Assembly: GCA_046331465.1 (NCBI GenBank)
Contig: JAXLQV010000001.1
Coordinates: 868,001-932,000 of the forward strand
DNA from: UBA5066 sp046331465
GTDB taxonomy: Bacteria; Acidobacteriota; Thermoanaerobaculia; UBA5066
DNA length: 64,000 nt
Reading direction: 5' to 3'
Shown: positions 24,752-32,055 of the stretch, one piece after another
Numbering within the stretch: the first letter of the stretch is position 1
Layout of the letters: every line of letters begins with the position of its first letter
The notes under the pieces: model-generated
Database searches by the model: none
What the model was told of the DNA's origin: nothing
What the model saw: the letters and a program-made list of their open reading frames with translations, nothing else
Program-made: the position numbers and the translations under genes

Positions 24752-25279
24752 CTACCGGACGAGCGGGATCTCGGACGCGAGCTGGAAATTGATGATGGTG
24801 TCGAGCTTGTTGTCCACCTGGAAGAAGCGGGCGACGACCTTGCCCGGGAGCTTCTGCTTGAACTTCGGGGCCCACTCCGCTTTCGTCGCGGCGTCCTGCT
24901 TCTGGATCGCGACCATCTCGTCGACGAGCTTTCCGGCCTGCTCGTCGGTCATCGTGGCCGCCGTCCTGGCGTACTCGGTGATGAGGGCCACGATGCGATC
25001 CGCCGAGGCCTTGCGCGCGGCGCGGTACTGGCCGTAGAGCTCCCAGAACACCGGGGCCTGCGCGTCGGTCAGCTCCATCGCGGCGCCGACGATCGAGTTG
25101 CGGTCCTTCTGGATGTCGGCGCGGACCTGCGCGATCTGGGCCGCGGCGTCGTCCGTCGCCTTCTCGGCGGACTGGGCCATCCTGGGATCGGCCTTCGCCG
25201 GAGCGGCGGCCGGCGTCGCCGCGGCGGCCGCGCCGGAGATGCCGAAAGCCAGGACGAGAGCCGTGAGGGTGGTCTTCAT
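24752..25279 (-). CDS. Spy/CpxP-like periplasmic protein
   Basis: 175 residues. Signal peptide 1-20 (MKTTLTALVLAFGISGAAAA). The mature protein is all-helical with the layout of LTXXQ/Spy proteins: a first helix pair (KATDDAAAQIAQVRADIQKD), LTDAQAPVFWELYGQYRAAR, MTDEQAGKLVDEMVAIQKQD and KLPGKVVARFFQVDNKLDTI. Spy and CpxP are periplasmic anti-aggregation chaperones that respond to envelope stress. Here it leads an operon with an outer-membrane barrel, so it may assist that barrel. The start has GGAGACAAC upstream; the leader is long (about 165 bases). Confidence 0.75.
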   Translation of the reverse strand: MKTTLTALVLAFGISGAAAAATPAAAPAKADPRMAQSAEKATDDAAAQIAQVRADIQKDRNSIVGAAMELTDAQAPVFWELYGQYRAARKASADRIVALITEYARTAATMTDEQAGKLVDEMVAIQKQDAATKAEWAPKFKQKLPGKVVARFFQVDNKLDTIINFQLASEIPLVR

Positions 25280-25590
25280 CTGTTGTCTCCTTCGAGTGCG
25301 ACGAATTCCATCGGTTCGGGTGGGCATGGGCGGCTGCGTCGAAGTCGTGGCCGCGTGGGCGCCGGGGGATTCCCCTCGTGAAACGGCGCCCCGGGGGCGC
25401 GGACTGCGGGGCTTCCGTCCGCACGAGCGCGGCCGCGATTCGGCGCCGATTCTAATGTCGGACAGAGCCGGGTCGCGCAAGAAACCCGAAATCTTCATTG
25501 TTGCCGAAAAACGGGACGACTCTCTTCCCGTTCGTGCCCCGACGGATCGAGACGAGGGACGCGCGCGCCTCCTCGAGGCGGCGCCGCCCG
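25280..25590. other. Intergenic region of 311 bases: promoter and long leader
   Basis: Holds the promoter of the Spy-like/barrel operon and its leader of about 165 bases. The leader can form GC-rich hairpins, including a GCGGAC/GTCCGC pair and a GGCGCC-rich inverted repeat around 25385-25420. The part from 25460 to 25590 lies downstream of speD and shows no gene. I see no recognisable riboswitch core. Confidence 0.5.
25449..25454 (-). promoter_or_regulatory. -10 element of the Spy-like/outer-membrane barrel operon
   Basis: TAGAAT on the minus strand within CATTAGAATCGG. The start codon is about 170 bases downstream, unlike the leaderless genes nearby. Confidence 0.5.
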
Positions 25591-25947
25591 TCAGCGGCGC
25601 GCGGCGGCGCCCCGGGCGACCTCGCGGAGCTCCGAGACCGTGGCGCCGAGCCGCGCGACGAGGGCCGCCACCGCGCCGCGCGCCTTCTCCGCGTCGCCGC
25701 ACGTGAAGAGGTCGACGGCCGCCTCGCCCCGCTCGGGCCAGGTGTGGATCGTCAGGTGCGACTCGGAGATGACGACGACCCCGGAGATCCCCTGCGGCGA
25801 GAGGCGGTGCAGGTGGACGCCGAGGACCCGGGCGCCCATGGCCGCGACGGTCTCGAGGAGCGCGGCCCGGACGAGGTCCGGGTCGTCGAGCGTCGCGAAC
25901 GGCGCGCCGGCGAGGTCGAGCAGGAGGTGGGTGCCGAGAGGCGTCAC
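25591..25947 (-). CDS. speD: S-adenosylmethionine decarboxylase proenzyme
   Basis: 118 residues with a GTG start at 25947. The family motif SESHLTIHTWPE is complete. With this start the Ser of E-S-H is residue 63, the position of the self-processing Ser that becomes the pyruvoyl group in short bacterial SpeD enzymes. FTCGD near residue 85 holds the conserved Cys and LGVHLHRLSPQGISG the substrate-loop region. The enzyme makes decarboxylated SAM, the aminopropyl donor for spermidine. It follows the His-rich membrane protein gene by 10 bases (same operon). The membrane-fused aminopropyltransferase is encoded 4 kb away in the partner operon. Confidence 0.95.
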   Translation of the reverse strand: MTPLGTHLLLDLAGAPFATLDDPDLVRAALLETVAAMGARVLGVHLHRLSPQGISGVVVISESHLTIHTWPERGEAAVDLFTCGDAEKARGAVAALVARLGATVSELREVARGAAARR

Positions 25948-25957
25948 GGAGCGGCTC

Positions 25958-27061
25958 TCACGGTTCGAGGCCGATCGCCTCTGTCGCCGCCGCGTTCTCG
26001 GGCCGCACCTTCCAGATCCACGCGTCGAGAAGATAGTGCGTCGCCTGGGGGAGGGCAAGGAGCGGCACGACGAGCGCGAGGAGGACGGGGCCGGGGTCGA
26101 CGGAGGCGCCGGGGAAGAGCGCGCCGTTCTCGTGCCAGACGAGCCGGTCCCAGCCCCACTCCTCGAGGAACGCGGCCGCGACGAGCGGCGCCAGGAAGAG
26201 CGCGACGTTCCGCGCGCCGACGTCGGCGAGGACGCCCGGGCGCCCCGCGGCGGCGCGCGCCTCGGCGGCCTTCCTCTGCGAGAGGAAGACGAGGCCGAAG
26301 TACGGCACGCCGTGGACGAGGACGTTCGTCACCGAGAAGGCGTAGTCGCTGTCGAGGACGACGATCCCGAGGAACCAGACGAGCGTCGTCGTCACGACGA
26401 CGAGGGCCTTCCCCCAGGAGACGGGGCGGCCCGTCGCGAGGCGTCGCGCCTCCTTCGCGAGCCACGCGAGGAAGACGGCTCCGAACGCGGCGAGCGCCCA
26501 CCTCCCGACCCACGCCGGGAGGCCCGCCGCGTAGTCCCCCGCGATCAGCCAGTGGAACCGCCTCGGGAGCGAGGCGTGCCACCAGAGGAGCGGCGCGAGC
26601 GTCGCGCCGTAGATCGTCGCGACGTCCAGGCGCCGTTCCCACGCCGCGCCCGGCTCGGCGTTCTCCCCGCTCTTCCTCCGGTAGAGCGCGACCCACCCGT
26701 ACTGCTGCCGCACGAAGTGGAACGTGGCGAGGTAGGCGAGGGCGCGCCAGAAAACGAGCGACCCGGCCGTGTGGAGGAGGACGCCGGCGGCGTACGCGAC
26801 ACCCGGGATCGCGAGGTAGAGCGCGGGACGCCGCCGGAACTCCTCCGGGTCGGCGTAGACGCGCCACCCGGTCGACCAGACGTGCGCGACGTCGACGCCG
26901 ACGACGGTGAAGACCCAGAGCGCGAGCGGGAGCTCGCCGTCGAGGTCCCCCGTCCGCGCGCCCCACGCGAGGAGGAGGAGCGACGCGAGCGCCGGCCCGC
27001 CGAAGAGGAGGAGGTCGGCGCGGCGGGAGAAGAGCCACGGGGAGGAGCTCGGCGCGGGCAC
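25958..27061 (-). CDS. Polytopic His-rich membrane protein, uncharacterised (paralogue B)
   Basis: 367 residues, about eight to ten membrane helices. Motifs parallel those of the protein at 21661-22821: VVGVDVAHVWSTGWRVYADP, TFHFVRQQYGWVALYRRKSG, FSVTNVLVHGVPYFGLVFLS and a final THYLLDAWIWKVRPEN. The conserved His, Asp and Arg residues in or near helices suggest a membrane enzyme or metal site. It is cotranscribed with speD. The GTG at 27061 is preferred because a TAGACT -10 lies 11 bases upstream and the first helix begins soon after. Function unknown; the link to polyamines is by operon only. Confidence 0.8.
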   Translation of the reverse strand: MPAPSSSPWLFSRRADLLLFGGPALASLLLLAWGARTGDLDGELPLALWVFTVVGVDVAHVWSTGWRVYADPEEFRRRPALYLAIPGVAYAAGVLLHTAGSLVFWRALAYLATFHFVRQQYGWVALYRRKSGENAEPGAAWERRLDVATIYGATLAPLLWWHASLPRRFHWLIAGDYAAGLPAWVGRWALAAFGAVFLAWLAKEARRLATGRPVSWGKALVVVTTTLVWFLGIVVLDSDYAFSVTNVLVHGVPYFGLVFLSQRKAAEARAAAGRPGVLADVGARNVALFLAPLVAAAFLEEWGWDRLVWHENGALFPGASVDPGPVLLALVVPLLALPQATHYLLDAWIWKVRPENAAATEAIGLEP

Positions 27062-27072
27062 GTGCGGGGCCG

Positions 27073-27078
27073 AGTCTA
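27073..27078 (-). promoter_or_regulatory. -10 element of the membrane protein-speD operon
   Basis: TAGACT on the minus strand, 11 bases before the GTG at 27061; divergent from the antiporter promoter about 90 bases away. Confidence 0.5.
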
Positions 27079-27165
27079 TCGGGGCGGCGAGGGGGCCGGA
27101 GGCCGGCCGTGCCGGCGCCACGCGCCACGGCCCCCGCGCGCGTGACGGGAGGGCGGGCCAGCGGC

Positions 27166-27171
27166 TAAAGT
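27166..27171 (+). promoter_or_regulatory. -10 element for leaderless antiporter mRNA
   Basis: TAAAGT eight bases before the GTG at 27180, with GTGACG at 27142-27147 as a possible -35 (18-base spacing). Confidence 0.55.
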
Positions 27172-27179
27172 CCGCCCGC

Positions 27180-28466
27180 GTGTCGAACCACGAGCTGTCC
27201 ATCGTCTTCTTCCTCGCGCTTGCGGCGATCCTCCTCGCCTGCAGGCTCGTCGGGTACCTCGCGCGGTTCCTCGGGCAGCCGCAGGTCGTGGGGGAGATGA
27301 TCGCGGGGGTCCTCCTCGGCCCGTCGCTCCTCGGGTGGCTCGCGCCGGAGGCGCAGCCGGTCCTCTTCCCGAAGGCCGCGATGCCGGTCATCTACGTCGT
27401 CGCGCAGATCGGCCTCGTCCTCTACATGTTCCTCGTCGGCCTCGACTTCGACGTGGAGCTCCTCCGGAAGCGGGCCCGGAGCGCGGTGACCGTCTCGTGG
27501 GCGGGGATCCTGACCCCCTTCGCGCTCGGGGCGCTCATCGCCTGGGGGGTCCACGGCGACACGGCCCTGTTCGCCGAGAAGGTCTCGGTCGGAGAGGCCG
27601 CGCTCTTCATGGGGGCGGCGATGTCGATCACCGCGTTCCCGATGCTCGCGCGGATCATCTACGAGCGCGGGCTCTCGGGGACCTCGATGGGGACGCTCGC
27701 CCTCGCGGCGGGGTCGGCGGACGACGCCGCGGCGTGGTGCATCCTCGCGATCGTCCTCGCGAGCTTCTCGGGGCAGGCCGCGATCGCCGTCTGGGCGATC
27801 GGCGGCGGCCTCGCGTTCGCCCTCTTCGCCTTCTTCGTCCTCCGCCCGGTCCTCGCCCGCGCCGGGGCGTGGATCGAGAAGCGCGAGGCGTACGACAGCG
27901 TCGCCCTCCCCGGCGCGCTGATGCTCCTCGCCGCGGCCGCCTGGTACACCGACAAGGTCGGGATCTACGGCGTCTTCGGCGCCTTCGTCCTGGGCGCGGC
28001 GATGCCGCGCGGCGAGATCGCCCGCCGCATCGAGGAGCAGGTCCAGCCGCTCACCGTGAACCTCCTCCTCCCGCTCTTCTTCGTCTACTCGGGGCTCAAC
28101 ACGCGGATCGGCCTCGTGAACTCGCCGGCCCTCTGGGGCCTCGCGCTCCTCGTCCTCCTCGGCGCCACCCTCGGCAAGGGAGGGGCCTGCTACGCCGCCG
28201 CGCGCCTCGGCGGCGAGCCGCACCGGGAGGCCATCGGGATCGGCGCGCTCATGAACGCGCGCGGCCTGATGGAGCTCATCATCCTGAACATCGGCCTCGA
28301 GCGCGGCGTCATCACGCCGACGCTCTTCTCGATCATGGTCATCATGGCGATCGTCACGACGCTGACGGCGCTCCCGGTCTTCAACCTCGCGTTCGGGAAG
28401 ACGGCGATCGGCGAGGAGGCCGTCCTGCGCCCTGCCACGGCGCCGGGGCCGCTCCGCGACGACTGA
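27180..28466 (+). CDS. Cation/proton antiporter, CPA2 (Kef/NapA-like) family
   Basis: 428 residues, about 12-13 membrane helices. The Na+/H+ exchanger domain is recognisable from GQPQVVGEMIAGVLLGPSLL in helix two, DFDVELLRKRARSAV, and the unwound-helix region with ALAAGSADDAAAWCILAIVL, whose paired acidic Asp-Asp is typical of electrogenic CPA2 antiporters. NARGLMELIILNIGLERGVI is the other family signature. No C-terminal TrkA-N domain is present, unlike Kef proteins. It sits between two minus-strand polyamine operons, so a role in ion or polyamine exchange is possible but unproven. Confidence 0.9.
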   Translation: MSNHELSIVFFLALAAILLACRLVGYLARFLGQPQVVGEMIAGVLLGPSLLGWLAPEAQPVLFPKAAMPVIYVVAQIGLVLYMFLVGLDFDVELLRKRARSAVTVSWAGILTPFALGALIAWGVHGDTALFAEKVSVGEAALFMGAAMSITAFPMLARIIYERGLSGTSMGTLALAAGSADDAAAWCILAIVLASFSGQAAIAVWAIGGGLAFALFAFFVLRPVLARAGAWIEKREAYDSVALPGALMLLAAAAWYTDKVGIYGVFGAFVLGAAMPRGEIARRIEEQVQPLTVNLLLPLFFVYSGLNTRIGLVNSPALWGLALLVLLGATLGKGGACYAAARLGGEPHREAIGIGALMNARGLMELIILNIGLERGVITPTLFSIMVIMAIVTTLTALPVFNLAFGKTAIGEEAVLRPATAPGPLRDD

Positions 28467-28488
28467 GAGGGACCGCGGGCAGGCCTTC

Positions 28489-30141
28489 TCAGGCCAGGAG
28501 CGACGTGAAGCGCTCGCCGTCCTCGGCGAGGATCGCCTCGGCGGCCCTCACGCCGGCGTCCTGGGCCTCCTCGAAGAGCGGGAGGCCGGAGGCGTCGGCG
28601 TGGGCGAAGCGGACGCGGCCGACGGGCTCCTCGAGCGCGGCCCGGTCGGGGTGCCAGACGAAGCCCGGGTGCGGGCGCGCCATCGCGTGCCCCCAGAGGA
28701 AGACGTCGACGTTCGTGACGAGCGACGGGAGGTCGGGGTGGGCTCGCGTCAGGTCCGCGAGGGCCGCCGTCGCGAGCTCGCTCCAGGTGGCCGAGAGGAG
28801 CTTCTCCCGCGCCTTCCTCGGTTCCTCGCCGGCGAAGACGAGGTAGTACGTCAGGACGGTGGGGCCGTGGCTCCTGCCCCCCTGGTGCGTCGCGACGACG
28901 TAGCCGAGGCCGCGCGAGTCGTAGAGGACGTTGTCCCACGAGAGGGGGAAGCCCCGGTCCGCCGGGCGCCCGGTGAGCGTCAGGTTCGCGACGAGCCACG
29001 GCGCGTACTCGAAGGTGCGGAGGAAGGCGGGCGGCGCCTCGCGCCACGGGGCGAGGACCTTCGCGGCGGTGTAGCGCGGGAGCGCGTAGACGACGTGGCG
29101 GGCCGACACCTCGACGACCTCGTTGCGCGGCACGTCGAGCCAGCGGAGCGTGGCGCCGTCGGCGCGCGGGACGACGTCGAAGACGACGGCGCCGGTCACG
29201 ATGCGGCCGCCGGCCGCCGCAACCAGGTGCTTCGCGAGGCGTCCGTTCCCCTCCGGCCAGGTGAGGAACGGGGCGGTCTGCTCGAACGGGCCGTCGGGGG
29301 AGGTGCCGCGCAGGCGCGAGGCGAAGTAGTGGATGCCGGCCCAGGCGGACGTGTCGTCGAGGGACGAGCCGAAGTCGTCGCGCGTCGCGTACTCGACGAA
29401 CCAGAAGAGGCGCGCACCGGAGTAGCCGCTCCGCGTCAGCCACTCGCGCATCGAGACGCGGTCGAGCGCAGTCCACTCGGCGTCGTCGGAGGAGCGGCGC
29501 CGTGGAAGAGCGAACGCCCGCCGTCCCTTCGCGTCGCGCAGTGAGGCGAAGCGGAGCATCTCGCGCTCGAACCGCGAGAGCTCGGCGCGGTCCTCGCGCG
29601 AGGCGCCGGCCCGCGGGTAGAGCCCCTCGTACCAGAGGCCGCGGAAGAAGAGTCGCTCCTCGGGCTCGGCGCAGAGCATCTCCTCGGCCCACTCGGGCTC
29701 GCCGTCGGCGTTCCTCCCCGCGAGGGCGCCCACCTCGGCGAGGAGCTTCTCGAGCGCCGGGTTCCGGTAGAGCGGTACGGGGACGTAGTGCGCGCCCCAC
29801 GGGAACGCCGAGACGTCGTTCCGCCCGGAGCGGGCGTTCCCGCCCGGGTCGTCCTCCAGCTCGTAGAGGCGGAAGTCGGTGAATCCGGCCCGCGCGAGCG
29901 TCCACGCGGCGGAGAGGCCGGAGATCCCCGCGCCGAGGATCGCCACGCCGACGCTCTCGCGGCGCGCGGCCGGGCGCGAGAGGAGCTCGCCCGTCCGGAG
30001 CTTGTGCCCGCGCAGGACGTCGGCCCCGACGACGCTCCCCCCGAACGGCGGCCGCTCCGGGGCGTTGCGGCAGGAGGCGAGGAGCGCCGAGAGGGCCGGG
30101 AGGCCGGCGAGCGCGGCGATCGCCTCGCGTCGGGAGGGCAT
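28489..30141 (-). CDS. FAD-dependent amine-oxidase-like protein, Tat-type lipoprotein
   Basis: 550 residues. The N-terminus MPSRREAIAALAG contains a Tat-like SRRE motif and continues to a lipobox (LLASC, Cys near residue 24), so it is probably exported folded and lipid-anchored. A dinucleotide-binding fingerprint GAGISGLSAAWTLARAG lies near residue 70, followed by DDPGGNARSG, as in flavin amine oxidases and protoporphyrinogen oxidase relatives. Its C-terminal FAD motif is VRFAHADASGLPLFEEAQDA. Last gene of the DUF4178-DUF350-SpeE operon, starting 2 bases after speE. Polyamine or amine oxidation outside the cytoplasmic membrane is a reasonable inference, not shown. Confidence 0.85.
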   Translation of the reverse strand: MPSRREAIAALAGLPALSALLASCRNAPERPPFGGSVVGADVLRGHKLRTGELLSRPAARRESVGVAILGAGISGLSAAWTLARAGFTDFRLYELEDDPGGNARSGRNDVSAFPWGAHYVPVPLYRNPALEKLLAEVGALAGRNADGEPEWAEEMLCAEPEERLFFRGLWYEGLYPRAGASREDRAELSRFEREMLRFASLRDAKGRRAFALPRRRSSDDAEWTALDRVSMREWLTRSGYSGARLFWFVEYATRDDFGSSLDDTSAWAGIHYFASRLRGTSPDGPFEQTAPFLTWPEGNGRLAKHLVAAAGGRIVTGAVVFDVVPRADGATLRWLDVPRNEVVEVSARHVVYALPRYTAAKVLAPWREAPPAFLRTFEYAPWLVANLTLTGRPADRGFPLSWDNVLYDSRGLGYVVATHQGGRSHGPTVLTYYLVFAGEEPRKAREKLLSATWSELATAALADLTRAHPDLPSLVTNVDVFLWGHAMARPHPGFVWHPDRAALEEPVGRVRFAHADASGLPLFEEAQDAGVRAAEAILAEDGERFTSLLA

Positions 30142-30143
30142 CG

Positions 30144-31658
30144 TCACTCGAACTTCCGCCACTCGGCCTCGTAGGTCCTGACGAGCGCCTGGTCGTGGAG
30201 GCGGTTCACGGGCGCCTCCGCCCACCGGGCCATGTCGGGGCCGAACGAGAAGAGGGCGGGGAGCGTCTCGTCGGAGAGGTAGCGGAGGCCGGGGAGGAGG
30301 TGCGGCGGGACGTCGAAGGGCCGCGGCGCCGCGAGGACGAAGCCCCACTCGCCGAACGACGGGACCGCCGCGTGGTACGGGCGGGTCGTGAAGCCGGCGG
30401 CCGCGATCGTCCGGTTGATGATCCAGAACGACCTGCGCGCGAAGAGGGGCGACGTCGACTGGACGGCGAACGCGCCGTCGGGGGAGAGGCGCCGCTTGAG
30501 GAGCGTGTAGAAGCGCTTCGTGTAGAGCTTGCCGACCGCGAAGCCGTTCGGGTCGGGGAAGTCGACGAAGACGAGGTCGAAGCGGTCCGTCCCCTCCTCC
30601 AGCCACTTCATCGCGTCGTCGTTGACGACCGTGACCTTCGCCGAGCGGAGGGAGCCGCCGTTCAGCGAGGAGAAGAGGGGGTTCTCGCGCGCGAGGCGCG
30701 TCACCATCGGGTCGAGGTCGACGAGCGTCACCGACGCGACCGAGGGGTGCCGGAGGATTTCGCGCACGGCGAGGCCGTCTCCGCCGCCGAGGACGGCGAT
30801 CCGCCGCGCGCCGGGGACGACCGCGAAGGCGGGGTGGACGAGCGCCTCGTGGTAGCGGTACTCGTCGACGGACGAGAACTGCAGGTGCCCGTTCAGGAAG
30901 AGCTGGAAGCCGGCCCGGTTCCGGGTCAGGACGACGCGCTGGTAGGCGGAGCTCCTCGCGAAGAGGACCTCGTCGGCGTACTGCTGCTCCTCGGCCAGCT
31001 CCGACAGGCGGTCCGCCGAGACGAAGCCGGCGAGGAGGAGCGCGGTGACGGCTGCGGCCTTCGCGAGGAGGCCGCCGGGGGCGCCGATCTCGCTCCGGAA
31101 GAGCCGGATCGACGCGAACGCGACGGCGGCGTTCAGGAGGCCGAAGAGGAGCGAGGTGCGGAAGAGGCCGAGCCTCGGGACGAAGACGAGCGGGAAGAGG
31201 AGCGAGGCGACGAGCGCGCCGAGGTAGTCGAACGTGAGGACCTGCGCGACGAGGTCCTTGAAGGCGACGGACCGGCGCAGGAGCCGGAGCATGAGCGGGA
31301 TCTCGAGGCCGACGAGGACGCCGATGGAGAAGACGAGGCCGTAGAAGACGGGGTGGAACCAGCGGGGCGAGACGAAGGCGAAGGAGAGGATCGGCGCCGA
31401 GAAGCCGCCGAGGAACGCGACGGCGATCTCGACCTCGACGAAGCGCCGCGCGAGGCCCTTCTCGACGAACTTCGAGAGCCACGCGCCCGCGCCCATCGCC
31501 GTCAGGTACATCCCGATGACGAGGGAGAACTGCGTGACCGTGTCCCCGAGGAGGTAGCTCGCGAGGGCGCCCGCCACGAGCTCGTAGACGAGCCCGCAGG
31601 TGGAGATGACGAGGACGGTCAGGTAGACCGGACCCGGCCGGACCGGGGAATCCGTCAC
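30144..31658 (-). CDS. speE: Membrane-fused polyamine aminopropyltransferase (spermidine synthase-like)
   Basis: 504 residues. Residues 1-215 form seven or eight membrane helices (GLVYELVAGALASYLLGDTV and IGVLVGLEIPLMLRLLRRSV). The C-terminal domain is a spermidine-synthase fold: QLFLNGHLQFSSVDEYRYHE, VLGGGDGLAVREIL (SAM-analogue site, near residue 290), VDLDP and DLVFVDFPDPNG with the Asp at the catalytic position. It transfers an aminopropyl group from decarboxylated SAM to an amine acceptor. The membrane anchor suggests the product is made or delivered at the membrane. Gaps of 4 and 2 bases to neighbours. SpeD is encoded in the companion operon. Confidence 0.92.
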   Translation of the reverse strand: MTDSPVRPGPVYLTVLVISTCGLVYELVAGALASYLLGDTVTQFSLVIGMYLTAMGAGAWLSKFVEKGLARRFVEVEIAVAFLGGFSAPILSFAFVSPRWFHPVFYGLVFSIGVLVGLEIPLMLRLLRRSVAFKDLVAQVLTFDYLGALVASLLFPLVFVPRLGLFRTSLLFGLLNAAVAFASIRLFRSEIGAPGGLLAKAAAVTALLLAGFVSADRLSELAEEQQYADEVLFARSSAYQRVVLTRNRAGFQLFLNGHLQFSSVDEYRYHEALVHPAFAVVPGARRIAVLGGGDGLAVREILRHPSVASVTLVDLDPMVTRLARENPLFSSLNGGSLRSAKVTVVNDDAMKWLEEGTDRFDLVFVDFPDPNGFAVGKLYTKRFYTLLKRRLSPDGAFAVQSTSPLFARRSFWIINRTIAAAGFTTRPYHAAVPSFGEWGFVLAAPRPFDVPPHLLPGLRYLSDETLPALFSFGPDMARWAEAPVNRLHDQALVRTYEAEWRKFE

Positions 31659-31662
31659 CGGG

Positions 31663-31881
31663 TCAGCTGATGGCGTGCCCGATGATGAACGCCATCCCGA
31701 GGACGATCGCGCCGATCACGATGCCGAGCGCGGTGTTCTCGTCCTCCAGGATCTCCTTCTTCAGCGAGAAGGGGAGGAGCTTGGGAAGCATCCAGAAGAA
31801 GAGGCCGAACGTCACGAGGCCGACGAGCGAGAAGACGATCGCCGAGATCACGCCGTTGCCGTGCAGCTGCCACCAGTTCAT
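31663..31881 (-). CDS. DUF350 family membrane protein (YjfL-like)
   Basis: 72 residues with two hydrophobic helices (about 12-34 and 52-70) and the charged connector KKEILEDENTALG. The N-E-N/T-A-x-G pattern and length match one DUF350 unit. DUF350 proteins such as E. coli YjfL are inner-membrane proteins found in operons with polyamine or glutathionylspermidine-type genes. The ATG at 31881 overlaps the stop of the upstream small gene (TGATG), and GGAGGAAAG gives a good Shine-Dalgarno. GTG one codon earlier is possible. Confidence 0.88.
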   Translation of the reverse strand: MNWWQLHGNGVISAIVFSLVGLVTFGLFFWMLPKLLPFSLKKEILEDENTALGIVIGAIVLGMAFIIGHAIS

Positions 31882-32048
31882 CACTTTCCTCCCGTCCAGA
31901 AGCTGTAGGCCCGGAAGCCGGTCGCGCTCCGTGCTCCGGCCGCGACGACGCCCTTTTTCGCGTTGCTCGGGAGCTCCCAGCCGGCGAAGCCGGCCCAGGC
32001 GTACGCCGCCAGGAGGAGAGCGCCGAAGACCTGGAATCCACGTCTCAT
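31881..32048 (-). CDS. 55-residue membrane-anchored small protein in the DUF4178 operon
   Basis: A short gene easily missed by length cut-offs. The ATG at 32048 follows the DUF4178 stop codon by 7 bases. It encodes MRRGFQVFGALLLAAYAWAG, then FAGWELPSNAKKG and a C-terminus GFRAYSFWTGGK. One N-terminal hydrophobic helix (residues 6-24) is either an anchor or an uncleaved signal; the rest is basic and aromatic and predicted outside or at the membrane surface. Its stop overlaps the DUF350 start (TGATG), which indicates translational coupling. I know no function. Its fixed position between DUF4178 and DUF350 suggests it is part of the complex. Confidence 0.8.
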   Translation of the reverse strand: MRRGFQVFGALLLAAYAWAGFAGWELPSNAKKGVVAAGARSATGFRAYSFWTGGK

Positions 32049-32055
32049 GTCCGCC

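Noticed and set aside
25280..25448. Riboswitch in the leader of the Spy-like operon
   Set aside because: Hairpins are present but match no known riboswitch core I can recognise; GC-rich leaders fold readily by chance.
25948..26058. Longer speD beginning at 26058
   Set aside because: The added residues overlap the end of the membrane protein gene and look random. The 25947 start puts the processing Ser at residue 63 as expected.
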